A DNA stretch of 64,000 bases from Solenopsis invicta. Taxonomy: Eukaryota > Arthropoda > Insecta > Hymenoptera > Formicidae. The stretch covers positions 16,884,405-16,948,404 of the forward strand of contig NC_052664.1 in assembly GCF_016802725.1 (NCBI RefSeq), given 5' to 3'. The stretch's first letter is position 1; every line of letters starts with the position of its first letter. Below, piece after piece: positions 34,310 to 46,599 of the stretch. The notes under the pieces are model-generated. The model was not told the origin of the DNA. It searched no databases and saw nothing but the letters and a program-made list of their open reading frames with translations. The position numbers and the translations under genes were made by a program.

Positions 34310-35140
34310 GTCAATGTATCATTTTACCATCATATCAATGACATTTTAACCCCATCTTTTTCGTAATGTTTCGGCATTTAATGAAAACCATGATAAAATT
34401 GTAACACCACGAAAAATTATCGTGAAAATATTTTACGGAAGGTTTAGTTTCAAGTAGACTTAATAAAAAATAAAAAAAATATACAAAAGTGCATTACTCG
34501 GTTTTTACGCCACCACTTTCCCGCGGGAAAGTTTTATGCGCTCTCCACACGTAGATGAATCAAGGAAACACTACGACGTTATTTATAATCGATCGTCCTG
34601 AAATACGCGCCAGCGTATCCCTTTTTACGCTCCCGCACTATCGACATGAATAATAACGTGGTATGGGCATAAGTATTCTCGAAAGTTCAATTTCCCGTCA
34701 TGACGCTGGATGATTTATCGATGACGCTATAACGAATGGACATTATTTACTGTCGCCATACCATCGGCCGCTCGATATTTCGAAAGAGTGAAATTCCGCG
34801 TTTACGAAGACGCGTCCAAATGTGAGAAATCACACGGCGGAAATAAAAAGTAGGGAAAATATTTTCTTTTTCGCAGCTCGTCGAGTTACGATGTTACGAT
34901 ATTTGTCTTTCGACATCTCAATGATTATCACAATAATTAATCTAAAAATCCAATTACCTAAAATTCTGCCCAGAGCAAGAAACGACACGTACGTTTTGTG
35001 AAAATACAAGGTGTATACATGTACGAGAAGTAAAACACATGTGACAGCTCGTTCCCATTAGACTAACCATAACTCACTATTATCGTAGTTAACATCAAAA
35101 ACAATATCACTCTACCATCACGCGTCCATAAAATCAACTA
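34310..35140. other. mixed non-coding stretch
   Basis: Moderately AT-rich with scattered CpG. No frame, repeat or RNA structure could be supported. Confidence 0.45.
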
Positions 35141-35144
35141 CGAT

Positions 35145-35329
35145 GAGAACGATATCCGTTTGAACGTTCTACATTGCGGGACATTAATTTGCGTCAACCA
35201 TCATCGTCATCGGCTGCCGGGAATAGAGTCGATCGGATCGGAAGTAGCGCGCCTCGTTCGAATACGAAGGGTGACATCCGCGTAGTTACGCGTCGAGAAG
35301 TGGCTGTTGAAAGGCGCAGGCCGAGGAGG
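35145..35329 (+). other. candidate exon ending at a strong donor
   Basis: A frame is open from just after a TGA near 35145 to AGG|GTGAGT at 35329/35330. It is serine- and arginine-rich (RQPSSSSAAGNRVDRI...). No ATG and no good acceptor precedes it, and the opposite strand is also open, so a 5-prime untranslated exon or chance is as likely as coding. The donor itself is near consensus. Confidence 0.15.
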
Positions 35330-35388
35330 GTGAGTGAAAGAGGGCAACTTGCTCGTTCGTTGTCGGCTTTATCTAGTATCGAAGACGG

Positions 35389-35398
35389 TGCACGCACA

Positions 35399-35433
<35 letters not shown>
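35389..35433. repeat. (CA)n(CG)n alternating tract
   Basis: About ten CA units pass directly into about seven CG units, giving some 45 bp of alternating purine and pyrimidine. This is a classic Z-DNA-prone sequence and a compound microsatellite. Confidence 0.95.
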
Positions 35434-35434
<1 letters not shown>

Positions 35435-36880
35435 TCGGATGCCGTCGGGCGTTCCCTGCACGATCCCATCGTTGCGGACGGCGTATTATAAAGGTAAAAA
35501 TAAAATTATTGGAAACGGGAATTCGACGTCTTCGTGCGGTCGCTCGTTCGGCGGTTTCAGCCGGTAGATATAAACAGGCACGTTCATCAAGAATGCCTGG
35601 CTGCGTGCCTGCCCGCCTGCCTCGTGTATTTTACTTGTCTTCCTACCCCGCGGATGGTCAGCGTCTGATAGTATTATATTCCTTGAATAGCTCTCGCTTC
35701 TTTGTCCCGCTGTCGCATCAGTCTCGATCGCCTCTAGTACCGACGATATCGCGGGCCACTCGAAAATACCTGATAATCCTTTCATTTGCATATTTAGCCG
35801 ATTGTCCTTTGCACGTCACACGTCGACCGAGGAAATAATTATCTACTGTTTGTAATGCAATGCAATTATCGAATATTTCAAACAAATATACCGTTGTGAA
35901 AACATTTACGGCGCAAAAGTGATAAACGTTCATCATAGTTAATTGCAACCGCAACGGAATGATAAGCTGCGTGACAAAACAAAGGATTTTACCGTCATTA
36001 TAGTGATTTAATGATGACAAAAGCGAATTCAATTGCTGTCTTTTCCTATCACAATCGCAACGAGAGACCGCACTATTATCAATGAGGGGATGGGTAATTG
36101 ATAACTCTGACATATTTATATACCAGCAAAACTCCCAAACAGGAGTTATACAAATGGCCAGCGAGATAGAAACTCAACTTGTTGTTGGCGTAATTGCTAA
36201 GCAACATGATTATAAATTCAAGAAACGGTAGCATAAAGTCGGGAGATTACAATACGACTTCTGGTACCTTCAAGTAGCCCGCTTCGCCTTAACAAGAAAG
36301 CCACTCCGATGATTCTCGTAATATATTGCTAGTTTCGTTCGTGTGTAGCAGAATCTGCATTCTATTAAATTATAAATCACAGTGGATCAAGAATGTAATA
36401 AAATACATTTATAAAATTTCTTTAGTGACGCGCAACGATACTTCGCATATATTATTGTTTTATTCGCGTGCAATCAACTTCGTCAGTAGAATGATTAAGA
36501 GATTAACGTGTCTATGCAAAGCAGATAATAAAGACTATTAAACTATCCGCAAAACGTAATACGTGCGTATTGCAGGAGAGAGAAAGGAAAAGAAAATTAC
36601 GTAGTTCAGACTATATCAAAAGTTACACGTATACTTAGTGCTGCAGATTATCGGATTATCTGCATGCTGATCAGAGCATTGACATTCCACGTGCGCTTGG
36701 AAGGTTTCGAGGAAACGCGTGTTTTCGATGAGAGCGTAGGACCCGGTATGGCAGTCGATTAGCTCGGAAGCCTTTCAGCAAAAGCAGTTTTATCTGCGTA
36801 ATGATATCTTGTAAGGAGCGGATGAGGGAAAGAGAGAAAAAGAGAAAAGGGAAGAACGAGCGCCGCAGGGACTAGCTTTC

Positions 36881-36973
36881 AGTCGTTGAATCCTGACGAG
36901 GAGTATGTACCGCGTGCTCGGTAGGCGAGACTCTTCGAATGATGTTCATCGCATTCTCGACGTGAGTAAATAA
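36881..36973 (+). promoter_or_regulatory. candidate initiator, small ORF and splice donor
   Basis: TTTCAGTCG at 36878-36886 matches the arthropod initiator TCAGTY, with its A at 36881. An ATG at 36905 opens 22 codons (MYRVLGRRDSSNDVHRILD...) to a TAA at 36971. The frame contains GAC|GTGAGTAAA, a usable donor, after codon 19 at 36961/36962. It could be a TATA-less promoter with a first coding exon or a small ORF. No downstream promoter element was found. Confidence 0.18.
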
Positions 36974-36974
36974 T

Positions 36975-38530
36975 TCCTAGCGTAGAAAACCGACTCCATT
37001 ATGACGGGCCGACGCGTATCTCGAAGGCGGTCTATCGAAAAGGCATTGGGAGGCAGAGAGCCTCTCACGGAGAGAACAAAATTATCAAGTCGCATTGAGC
37101 AAGACGCTTGTGCGCGTCTTTGATACGAGGGATTCAAGATAACACGAAAATACCTTTTTAATTGCCTGCAATTAAAGTAATAAAGGTTGCTATCATTCTA
37201 TGCATTTCACGATTCGGTGCTCCTTTTAAAAGGATTATTCAAATAGCAAAAAGGAAAGAATTCGGTTTTTAAAAAGATGCTGGCGCAATCACTTTTATCA
37301 ATTGAACGCTCTTACACGTGTACAATATGCATGTACAATTTACAAAACATTAACAAATCTCTCTATTGCATTAAAATTTTACACAAATTGTCAAACCTTA
37401 AATTAGGCTTCCAAATTTAATTCTAACGATTTATTGATTTTCCATATAGCTCTGCCTTTTCGCGCATTTAATCTGCATAACTTTGCCACGAAGTGTTTCA
37501 GTGAACTGACAACTTTAATCTCTATTTTAAGGTAAAAGAATCTATAATATTTTTAAATTCTTTACAGTTTGCGAGATAAGGGGAAATCATAGAGATTAAA
37601 AATAATTAAATTAATTAGCAATTTAATTTAATGACATTACACCTCTGGTTCTACCTATTTAACATCTGCATTTAAAGTCCGGCAAGCATACGGCGCGCAG
37701 TTTGTAGGAACTTGTGAATGCATATAAATTCATGAAGAGAATGTTATTGAGCACTAAGATGTAAGATCTGCTTCCAATCAATGTAGCCGCTGTCTTAATC
37801 ATTTGTTTGATACACTTTGCGGTCACAGTAGGATATTGTCTATATTTTTTTATTTTTTTCTGTTTTTTGGCAAGAAAATAGACCAGTATGCATTTTATTT
37901 GTATAAAAAAAAATTATAATTTTGTAAAACTAATCTAAAGTATAATTTGTTTAACAAAATGGTATTTTTGTTGGTAAAACAGACAATGTGCCAGCATTGT
38001 CTTATGAAATAGAATAATAATGGTTTCATTTATTTTAATCAATACTAAACATCATTAATTAAATTTACCTTATTAAATAAAAAATCTAATTAAAAATATC
38101 TTTACAACGATATTACAGTCATTATTCTGCTTTTGTATGTTAAAATAAAAAAAATTGAGGTATTACCAAGTGTACGACATAAAATGTACTGTACTATAGA
38201 TTAAAAGCTGTAAATGCTCATTAAGTAATTTCCAATGTCCCTTAAAAACACACATTCTCCGAGATTATCTCACGGAAGTATGCAACAAGAAGTTTCGCGA
38301 AGAAGCAAAATCAGCGAGAAAGAACAAGAAACATGTTGATTTTTTTCGGAGGTATCTTAACTCCATTACTTAACTGAAAGCTTTCATCGTTTCACAATAT
38401 CATTTATTGGACTTTGTCTACCGAATTTTTTTGCGATCGCCAGCGAGCGATAGCGCAGCTTCGGCATCACTAACAAAGCGGCCTCGGGCAATTTCCAAGT
38501 CTCCGTAAAAGAACGGGCATGTGGAAGTGA
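36975..38530. other. AT-rich non-coding stretch
   Basis: After a short mixed region to 37140 the DNA is AT-rich. There are no supported frames, repeats or RNA genes. Confidence 0.5.
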
Positions 38531-38534
38531 ACGA

Positions 38535-40480
38535 ACTAATGGGACAATCGCCAAGTATCTTTCAACTTTATAGATAAGCCGGGCGCGTCCGTGTCAACTT
38601 TATCCGCACGCCTACTTAAGTAGCTATGAACAGTCGCAGCCACACGGCAATAAACACACTTGTTCAAAAGATAAGAACTGATCTTGGGAAGTAATTCAAA
38701 GGGAAAAGGTAAGCGAGCTCTCTCCTCAAGTGGGCTCTTAAGTGCGGCGAACACCGATCAGCTGGTCCTCGCGATTGGCGGACATCTGGATGACCGTGCG
38801 GAGAGCGCAGTTGCGACGCGATAGCGTTTCCACAGCGTGACGATTCGTTCGCCCGGATCGACGAAGTGGAAATTCCGGTCGTTTCGTACTGCCGTTTGTT
38901 CGCGCGCGATAACAAAACAGCGTAATCAACGGTGCGTCATTTGTTTTACGCTCGTGACATTTGTCAGCTCGCTGGATATGTGCGTTTCCACGCTGTTGAA
39001 AATCTGTTTAGCCGTTTTATACCAAACTGCGTACGGCCTATCATTGTATGCCGCGTATATAAGATTATCGTTCGATACGCTGTAAATGCCGCGCGATATG
39101 TGCACAGTAACGTGCCTGTGAAGCGTCCATGTGAAACGCTACGCGTACTCCGAATGCGCAACACTCGGTTTGTCGCGGTAGTACAGTTCACCATCTTGCC
39201 ACCAAATCGAGCATAGCGAAACTGACTATCCGATAAAACAGCACCATTACGTCTCGCCGTCCTTTACGAGACAACAATACAAACGAGCGGGTGTATCTGG
39301 AGAGATACGACAATGCGCGGCTGGCGCGAAACGCTCAGGTTCCGGGCGAGAGCGGAATACGGAGTACCTTCCTTTCTGATGAAGTTTATGAGACGTGTTC
39401 TCACGATCGCGATGTGAAGGCGAGGTTGCGCGTACCAGGTGCGGTCGGCGATTTCTGATTGCGTCCCGCGACACAATGTTAAATAACACGCAATGCGGCT
39501 GAACTGACCGGCGCGGCGCGGCGCGGCGCGACGCGGCGGAGTTGAACGATCCGGCGGAGGTGTAACTCCTCCAAGTAACCGTAACTCGCATTTACATACC
39601 GGCCTATGCCCGACGTGGCATGCGCATGAATAAATATGTCGAGAGTCGAGTGACTTAAACAATCTAAACACCCCGAGTCGTATGGCAAACTCCGCGAGTG
39701 TGCGCTCGCGCCATCATCCGGGGATCCTTCGGGGTGGGTGCTTCGACCTCTCGTTAACTCTCGAGTCATCGTCGAAATTCCGTTCGCTGTGGAAACAAAG
39801 GACCTCGCGAAACCATACACGAATGCCTAATGAAACCGGGATTATACAGTCGGACTTGCGGGAAAGTAAATGGTATATCGAGGTAGCTTATAGTTCCAGA
39901 CGGTTATACAAGACACTGTGTAACACTGCAGGAAGTTCTATTTCTGATTGGCTGATGAATCCATAGCAAACGTCACAGACGAAGCAGAATTAATAGACTG
40001 TATCGAAGATATTTATTCCTATGTGCTGACACATTCCTGAGAGAATATAGAATAGAGCTTAACACACTTCGTAAAAAGAGAAGGCAATCTCCATTGTCCC
40101 GCAGTCTACAACAGCGCATAGTTCTACGGGTTATTGATTATGAGGTTTTGTGGTCACGGCACGACACTAGTCGATAAACTATGAAACAAACTCCCCCCCC
40201 AGTCAGCCATCCTTTCGGTTACGGATACTCGGTTCAATTTGTGGAGTTAAGGAGCCGGCAAGTCAAACAGCAATTAGTAATTCGCAGCTGTGCGAACGAT
40301 GATCGCTGTTTAACCCGCCGGCAAATGAGATTCCTACCGCACGTTCGCGCCAACTTGGCCAATATTTCACTTTAATCGTCGTACGTCAGGCGATGCGGAT
40401 GACACCAAGGAAACCCGGGAGACAGAGACGAAGAGACGAGCGTTTGTTTCCGCTCTGGCAAACACGTACCTAGAACAAAC
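38535..40480. other. CpG-rich stretch with overlapping undecidable frames
   Basis: One of the larger GC/CpG-rich zones. Frames of 70-135 codons lie on both strands and in several phases (for example 39264-39671 and 39479-39820 minus, 39682-39966 plus), as expected when stop codons are rare through composition. No motifs were recognised. A strong donor-like AAAAG|GTAAGC at 38708 follows sequence with stops in all frames. A promoter or regulatory zone is possible. Confidence 0.4.
39510..39538. repeat. (GCGCG)n pentanucleotide run
   Basis: About five GCGCG units with one A substitution. A rare GC-only minisatellite for this AT-rich window. Confidence 0.9.
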
Positions 40481-40522
40481 AAAGAAAAATATTTGTACAT
40501 AAAGGAGGGTAAATGTATGTAA

Positions 40523-40741
40523 ATGAATGAATTACTTACAAAGTGCAAGAGAATAATACGTGAAAATTTGAAAGCTTTACAATTACAAATGATAAAAACT
40601 TCAAAAAAAAAAAAAGAAGATACGTATCGTGATATTTTGAACGAGGATAAAAATTTAAAGAGAAAATTATTAATTGAAAGCCTGCTCGGACTAAGGCAAA
40701 AGAAGAAAAAGATAGAGACACAGGAAGGTACATTCATATAA
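40523..40741 (+). CDS. possible lysine-rich small ORF, 72 codons
   Basis: ATG at 40523 to TAA at 40741. The product is strongly basic, with KKKK runs and heptad-like leucine/isoleucine spacing (residues about 40-60) that could form a coiled coil. The composition follows naturally from AAA/GAA-rich low-complexity DNA, and no promoter, splice site or homology supports it. Most likely not a gene. Confidence 0.1.
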   Translation: MNELLTKCKRIIRENLKALQLQMIKTSKKKKEDTYRDILNEDKNLKRKLLIESLLGLRQKKKKIETQEGTFI

Positions 40742-40744
40742 CTT

Positions 40745-41480
40745 AATTAGCTGAAAGTAAAACCGCGTGAATATTAATGAGCGTAAAGCGGTCGCATTAA
40801 TTTTTTCTCGCCTTCCCTTCATTAATGTGCGATACAGACTTATCGAGTCTCGCCGCTGTCAGGACATTCGCGAGAATTTACAATCGATAGGCTAGGCGTT
40901 CACTGCAAATAGCCAACGCCTCGAGAACCGGTTCGGTGCATCGCCGTAACGGCTCCTAGCGTGGCAACGCCACGTAGTCGCTGATAATAAGTGCACAAAC
41001 ATGAGTTTAATGGCGCGAGATAGTCTGCGAATTGACTCACGCCGCAAAACATGCACTTTTCGTCCAAAATTACGGTATTAGCCGTAGCGCCATTCGCTAG
41101 CGCGCGCTATCGCGCCGCTATCGATCGTCGGCTATCGATGCTAACGGCTGCCAGTTTTACAGACCCCTTATTTCCTAACAAATTACGATGTGCCGCCGTC
41201 GCGCCGGTCATTACACCTTCTCTCGAAGATTAAAGCGCGCGCACTAGCGTTTGTTTTGCGAGGGAAGTCAGCAGTGCCGGGTAAAAGTTCTCTTGAATCG
41301 TTATTCGATACATACGCGCAAGTCGTGTATAACGCATTGCGTAACAAGTCAATAAGTGAAGCCAATGAAGTAAGAATTATGTGACAATAATGATCGACTT
41401 TGTACAATGATCAAGTTCGTTATTGAATAAATAATTGCATGATCTTCCAAGTTCAAGTAATAGTCACGCAAAGGCTAATT
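40745..41480. other. mixed stretch without a recognised gene
   Basis: A GC-richer pocket at 40840-41290 contains short frames on both strands. Nothing was recognised. Confidence 0.4.
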
Positions 41481-41487
41481 TTAATCC

Positions 41488-41738
41488 TACATGGAAAGAA
41501 GAACGTTTGTCGAAATAAATATTTAGCTGGATATACATCTAAAAATAATTTTATTGGACCATCAAATTAATTATGATAGATGTTTAAACATAATGAGCAA
41601 TGCTGTAAAAAATGTTGACATTCTAGCAATTCAGTTTGAGAGTCCAACACAATTATTTTTATGGCTTAACAAAATTATTTTCAGCTCTTTATCCAACTAA
41701 ATTTTTAGACACTTTAGCAAAGCCGTTCTTTCCGTGTA
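41488..41738. mobile_element. short inverted-repeat transposon (MITE), family A copy 3
   Basis: TA at 41488-41489 is followed by CATGGAAAGAAGAACG. The right end CGTTCTTTCCGTG is followed by TA at 41737-41738. Imperfect inverted repeats extend about 80-100 bp (ATATTTAGCTGGATA against the complement of TATCCAACTAAATTT). The core GCTGTAAAAAATGTTGACAT is shared with copies 1 and 4. It is 251 bp including the TA bases, with no coding frame. Confidence 0.75.
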
Positions 41739-41759
41739 GGAAGGACAAATCATTACGTT

Positions 41760-43420
41760 GCAAATTAGGGATTACAAATTAAATGATAACATAGCGTAGC
41801 TTTACGTGCCGTAATCGCTTTATCGGCACTGATTTGTTAGCTACGTGCTAATAGAAATGATAGAAACCGACGATAAGCCTCGTCACTCACTGTAATCGCC
41901 AATAAACCATACTCTCAACACGGCGTGAAGCGCCAAGAACTCCTACGACTCTTAAGCAACACTCGGACTTACACGAGCAAACTGCTTCCCGACGCCGACA
42001 ATTGCACGGGTTAAACGTAGCGCCATTGAGAAACAAACGATCTATCACGCACCGAGTACTTTAACGGGCCGCCGGGGCCGTTAACGACTGCCACCTTCCT
42101 TAACGTCGCCCCTTTCTCGCCGACACAATAGAAACAATTACGTGTAAATCTTTAACGGCCGCCCCTCCATGAAACCTTTCAACCATTTCCAACACCTTTC
42201 ATCAAACCGCTCTCGCGATTCTCAACGTGACACCGTTTGTCGTTGTCGTGACAATTATGAGCCCCTAGTTGACGCAAATATCACAAAGATCGTTTTGGAA
42301 CTAGCATTCAACGAGGAACGTGCAAAGTTATAAATAATGGAAGCTCGAATATGTAAATCAATGTGCTCTTACGTAGGTCTTCCAATGAAAGAGAAAAAGA
42401 AAAAAAAGCAAGCAAAAATTATATATCTCAACATTTGAATGCAACCATACGTGAATCCTCCTCCACCCCCCCCCCAAAAAAAACCATAATAATTTCATTC
42501 CATGATGAAGTGCGAAGAGTTAGTGTGCAAACATTCGCCATCTAGATTGTGATAACAACCCTTGTGACATTGCAAAAAGGAAAATCGAAGTTGAAGTTCT
42601 TCAGTCAGAGAAATTTCCACGATTTGCGTATCATAACAATCGCTTCTTTCTCTTTCGCAGTCAATCCGCGTGATAGCAACCCTCGGTGAATCGCTTCTGC
42701 GGTCGGACGCAACCGCGCGAATAGCCGCGCTGGGGATGAAATCTGTGCCGGCGAAAAAGAGACGGAGAGCATGGGAAAAGAAGGAGCAGCGACGCCGAGT
42801 CGTGCGGCAGAGACGGACAGAGGGATTCATGTATAAGCGAGTGAGTTAGCAACTTCGGCCACTCGGCCCCGGTGTTTGCCCTCTTCGGGGTCTCGAGAGA
42901 TGTTTGCATTGGCTCTGCACCTCGGCCCGCACGATGACTGACTGAAATGATTTCGTCGACGGCACGACTAGAGTGCACTTTTGTCAACATGCAACATGCG
43001 CAGCGCCATACAAAAGGAAATCATCGAGCAGCGTGGTGGCGGTGGAAACGGCATGACTTGGCGTTTCGTACCTGTTTTTGACATTACGAGTAATTGTTGT
43101 TAATAAAGGAATTCGAGTGTAAATGATTTTATATGCAGAAACAGACGCGAGCCAAACGTTTACACGTCACTGCGTTAAAATTAACGAAAAAAAAAAATAC
43201 ATAATTTTGCATATATATAACTTCGTTAAAGTTACTTGCTCAAGATATTTGCTGAAGCATTAACTTGTAATTTCTGATCATTGTTCCAACGTTTCTCTCG
43301 AATTAGTGGAATTAACGGGGCATTAGACACATAAAGCATAAAATTATAGAGCATTACGGTGATTAATGCGAAGCTCTGGAACAAAGAGGAATGCGTCAGG
43401 AAGCGTTTATCGCTTTGGAA
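41760..43420. other. mixed stretch with GC-rich pockets
   Basis: The pocket at 41980-42270 contains TTAACGG...CCGTTAA (42061-42084), ACAATAG and CAATTACG motifs of the kind bound by Sox and homeodomain factors, so an enhancer is possible. A C11/A8 run lies near 42467-42483. The pocket at 42660-43010 has frames of about 110 codons on the minus strand in two phases, with no recognised domain. Confidence 0.35.
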
Positions 43421-43608
43421 CGATTACGGAAATCGTTTTGGACGGAAGGGAGAATTAGATGGCACGATTTTAACAATGTTCTGAAGATTTTGCACGGAGA
43501 CTCCCATCCGTCCAAAGTTGTTCAAACTTTGCATTAAGTCACAAGAGAGCGAACGGAAGAAATCCCGATGGTGTTCGCACGGAGCGAAGAACCTCGTCGT
43601 ATTTACAG

Positions 43609-43770
43609 AAGAAAGTGGAAGTGGAACTCGAGAACACGACGGTGATGAGGATTGAACAAACAAGAGAATCTCGAGCTCGAAGACGATGTCGGTCATCGTC
43701 ATTAACACCGGATAATCCAGCCACGAAATACACGCACCTGGAGTGCGCAGCCTGCTCTTTTTCTCCTACG
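43609..43770 (+). other. best candidate coding exon (54 codons, phase 0-0)
   Basis: The acceptor CGTCGTATTTACAG ends at 43608. The donor ACG|GTAAGTG lies at 43770/43771. The enclosed 162 nt is an exact multiple of three and open (starting KKVEVELENTTVMRIEQTRE and ending CSFSPT). The frame is also open upstream to a TAA just before 43474, so the acceptor could be elsewhere. The product is charged, with an RARRRCR basic cluster and four cysteines, and I recognise no family. Minus-strand frames overlap most of it, which weakens the call. Confidence 0.25.
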
Positions 43771-43831
43771 GTAAGTGTTGACGCTGCGAGAAAAAGTATG
43801 AACGAACACCGCCCGTAATCGCGTTTCTTAC

Positions 43832-43924
43832 CTTCGACTCGGTAAACGGTCTGTATAAATTACGCCAGTTTACTTCATGAGCAACTGTATAAATTATTCC
43901 GTATGATCTTTGCATCCTCGTCAT
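43832..43924 (-). other. candidate first coding exon, 31 codons to a strong donor
   Basis: A minus-strand ATG at 43924 (in-frame TGA two codons upstream) opens exactly 31 codons (MTRMQRSYGIIYTVAHEVNW...) to AAG|GTAAGA at 43832/43831, a consensus donor. A pyrimidine-rich acceptor ending CGCAG lies only 48 nt further at 43784, giving five codons and a stop, an unusually short intron. It conflicts with the plus-strand candidate at 43609-43770; at most one is likely real. Confidence 0.15.
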
Positions 43925-44127
43925 CGATCATCGTGCAAAACGGAATTGGTAAAGCGCTGATAAAAGAAGCTGCAGGAAATACCTCGAGCTACCAGCCGGC
44001 GCAATCCTTCATTTCAAATCTGTTCTATTATACAGTTGGTATTAAATACAATTCTAATTTCTTTATAGATAAGCAATAGAACTGTCTTAAAATATTCCGC
44101 GATGATTACTCTTCCGATTTCGTTACA

Positions 44128-44463
44128 TTGACATGTTTTCTCCCGTCTTCAAGCATAAACGATCGTTATTTCTTCATGAACTTTAATACCGGTTTGCATA
44201 AGGACGAGGATTGTAGATCTCGCGTTGTCGTAACTTTCTATCGCGTTCGCAAACGTAGAATTGCCATCCATTTTCTGCTCGAAGCGAGCGTCCGTAAGTT
44301 AAATATTATGTTTGCTGACGGAAGACGTTTCGAGTGCAGCCGAAGAATACGGAGCGTGCCGATCTTGCAGCGGCAATATCGAGCGAAACGTCTGCTGGTA
44401 AATCGAAGCAGAAACATAGTGAAACGATTTTTATTTCACTTCCATCCTCGCACACTTCTGTAA
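44128..44463 (+). CDS. unrecognised 111-codon open frame
   Basis: Open on the + strand with no ATG at its head (the first ATG is about 17 codons in). The product is basic and hydrophobic in patches, with no motif I know. There is no long frame opposite it, but nothing positive supports translation. Confidence 0.1.
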   Translation: MTCFLPSSSINDRYFFMNFNTGLHKDEDCRSRVVVTFYRVRKRRIAIHFLLEASVRKLNIMFADGRRFECSRRIRSVPILQRQYRAKRLLVNRSRNIVKRFLFHFHPRTLL

Positions 44464-44689
44464 ACATGAATCATTGATGTGGAACTACGCATTTTTAGCA
44501 CGATGGCCAAATTTGTTCTTTTTCTTTTTGTGGGGGTTACAGTAAAATATAAAAATGAATATTTAGCTCTTGCACTATTCTGCTCAATCCATTTCTATTC
44601 CGTTATTTTTATTTTCAGATTATCTCTTGCTTTTATTTTTCCTTCAATTATTTATGGCACCGTCATTCATAAAAACGTGTGATGGATGT

Positions 44690-46590
44690 ATATGAATGCA
44701 GTATACTGAGCTAGGAGTTCATGAATTTGTTGCTCAAGTGACTGTGTGAATCCGTCATCCTTACTCATCTTTCTATCATACTATAGAAAAGTATAACGAT
44801 TCCAGAAATATGTAAAATACTATTATTATACCAATCATACGTTAGTATATGAAAAAAATGGTAAAAATTATACACTGATTATGTAATTTTCTTTGGTCTT
44901 TTATCATCAGATAATGTAACTGTAAAGATAGTATTAAAGTCAAATTTAAAAAAATAAAAATTATTTGAATAATCAATTATAATTTGCTAATTTTATTAAG
45001 CATGTTTCATTCGTAATAATCTTTTATAAATTTCAATATATACTATCTTTAAATTATATTTAGAATAATTAACACATATATGTTTATTTACGTTATAGCA
45101 ATAAAATTCAAAATATTAAACTTAAATGACTTAAATATAAAATTTTAAAAAATATCAAACCGGAAATAAAAACTTGTTAGAAATGAAACAACTTCTGCAC
45201 TTTTCTCATAAAACTGTTTTGAGACAAGATGTACAGTTCAAAAAGTTTCTCGGTCTTTCGGTCTACAGATTAGATTACGGATCGGATTACGGATAGAAGC
45301 CAAATGGCGCGTTTGGATATCCATATACAGCATGCAACGTTTTAATTAGAACTAACGTAATCCATTAAAGAAACTAGTGAAAAAAATAAAATTAAGAAAA
45401 ATAACAGCTAAAGTTAAGGTTGAATATTTAACTTACAAGCGGTTGCATTAAAGAGTGAGGTAAGTAAATAAGATAACGTTATTAAAAAATTTTAAAGTTT
45501 TAAATTTGCTTTAGAGATTTAATTTAAGACTAAAGCATAAAAATTTATGTACCTAAATATTTTCGTTTTTATGACAAGTTTATCGAAAAAGCTATACATG
45601 GTAGATTTGAAATAATATAAAAGTCAAATATAAAAATATAATCTCTAATAAAAATAATGACGTGATTTCAAATAAGATAATTTTAGAGTTTTTACTACAT
45701 ATTATATCTACTGCGAACTAGCTTCTTTCCCGAAAAACTCATGATATTCTTTCTACTATTATCAATTACAATACCGTTAAACGAATGAAGGTAAAAGGAA
45801 TAATAGGTAAAAATTAGCGTGAAAAATAGAATGAAATGCTACTTATCCTCTTTTCGCAAATGTAAAATTAATTACCGGGAACGAAGTACAACTAATGTGT
45901 ATATTATTCGCATACGCGATCGATTTTCAATGAAGCATCAAATTATGGCAAGTAAAAAGTTTTCCAATGCATTTTCTCAATGCATGATCGGAGAATTTTG
46001 TTTTTTTGTGACTCAAAACGCAAGTAATAGAAATCACTAATTAGTAAGAAAAAAGTACATTATATTTAAAATTATCAGCATTACATAATAGCATATTCAA
46101 TGGCTGCGGCAACGTTATTTAACGTTAATCCTTATTAATGATCTTTATGCTAATTTTACTTTCAGTCCAGTCAATTGGCAACATTAAAATTCATTTGAAA
46201 AACTATTTTGAATTTACGTTTCAGTTATGGATCCATAACAAGTCTAACTGATATTGTTATATTCTTAAGATTTGAAAGAATAACTGCTATTTTTTAATGA
46301 AGGTCTGGCAATCGAAAGACCTGTGTCTTTCAATAACATTTGATGGTAAAAAGTTTCCTTTCGCAAGTAATTGTAACTTCACTCAAGAATATGCAAATTA
46401 CAACACTTTTTAGACTTTAGCAGCTTATTTTCATAGAGTCATAACCAAACAGACCAAATAGTGATTAAATTGCTAATGACAAGTAATTTTTATCTAGTAC
46501 TTAAAGAAATATATGACGATCAAAACTCAAACACAAACTAATTCGGAATAACGATTTTGCTCTTAGAGATGTAGTATCCAATTATAAATT
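44690..46590. other. AT-rich non-coding stretch
   Basis: Strongly AT-rich. It contains a 12-bp tandem repeat (GATTACGGATCG then GATTACGGATAG, 45273-45296), which doubles a GATTACGGAT motif, and a 7-bp perfect stem (GAAAGAC/GTCTTTC, 46314-46331). No gene was recognised. Confidence 0.5.
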
Positions 46591-46599
46591 AAGCATAAT

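Noticed and set aside
35194..35469. 91-codon minus-strand frame with cysteine/valine repeats
   Set aside because: Its repeats are simply the translated CA/CG microsatellite.
38535..39820. Several 70-135-codon frames
   Set aside because: Multiple overlapping frames on both strands in CpG-rich DNA are expected without coding function. None shows a domain.
42467..42483. C11/A8 homopolymer junction
   Set aside because: Ordinary low-complexity sequence. It could also be a sequencing-sensitive site, so nothing should be inferred from it.
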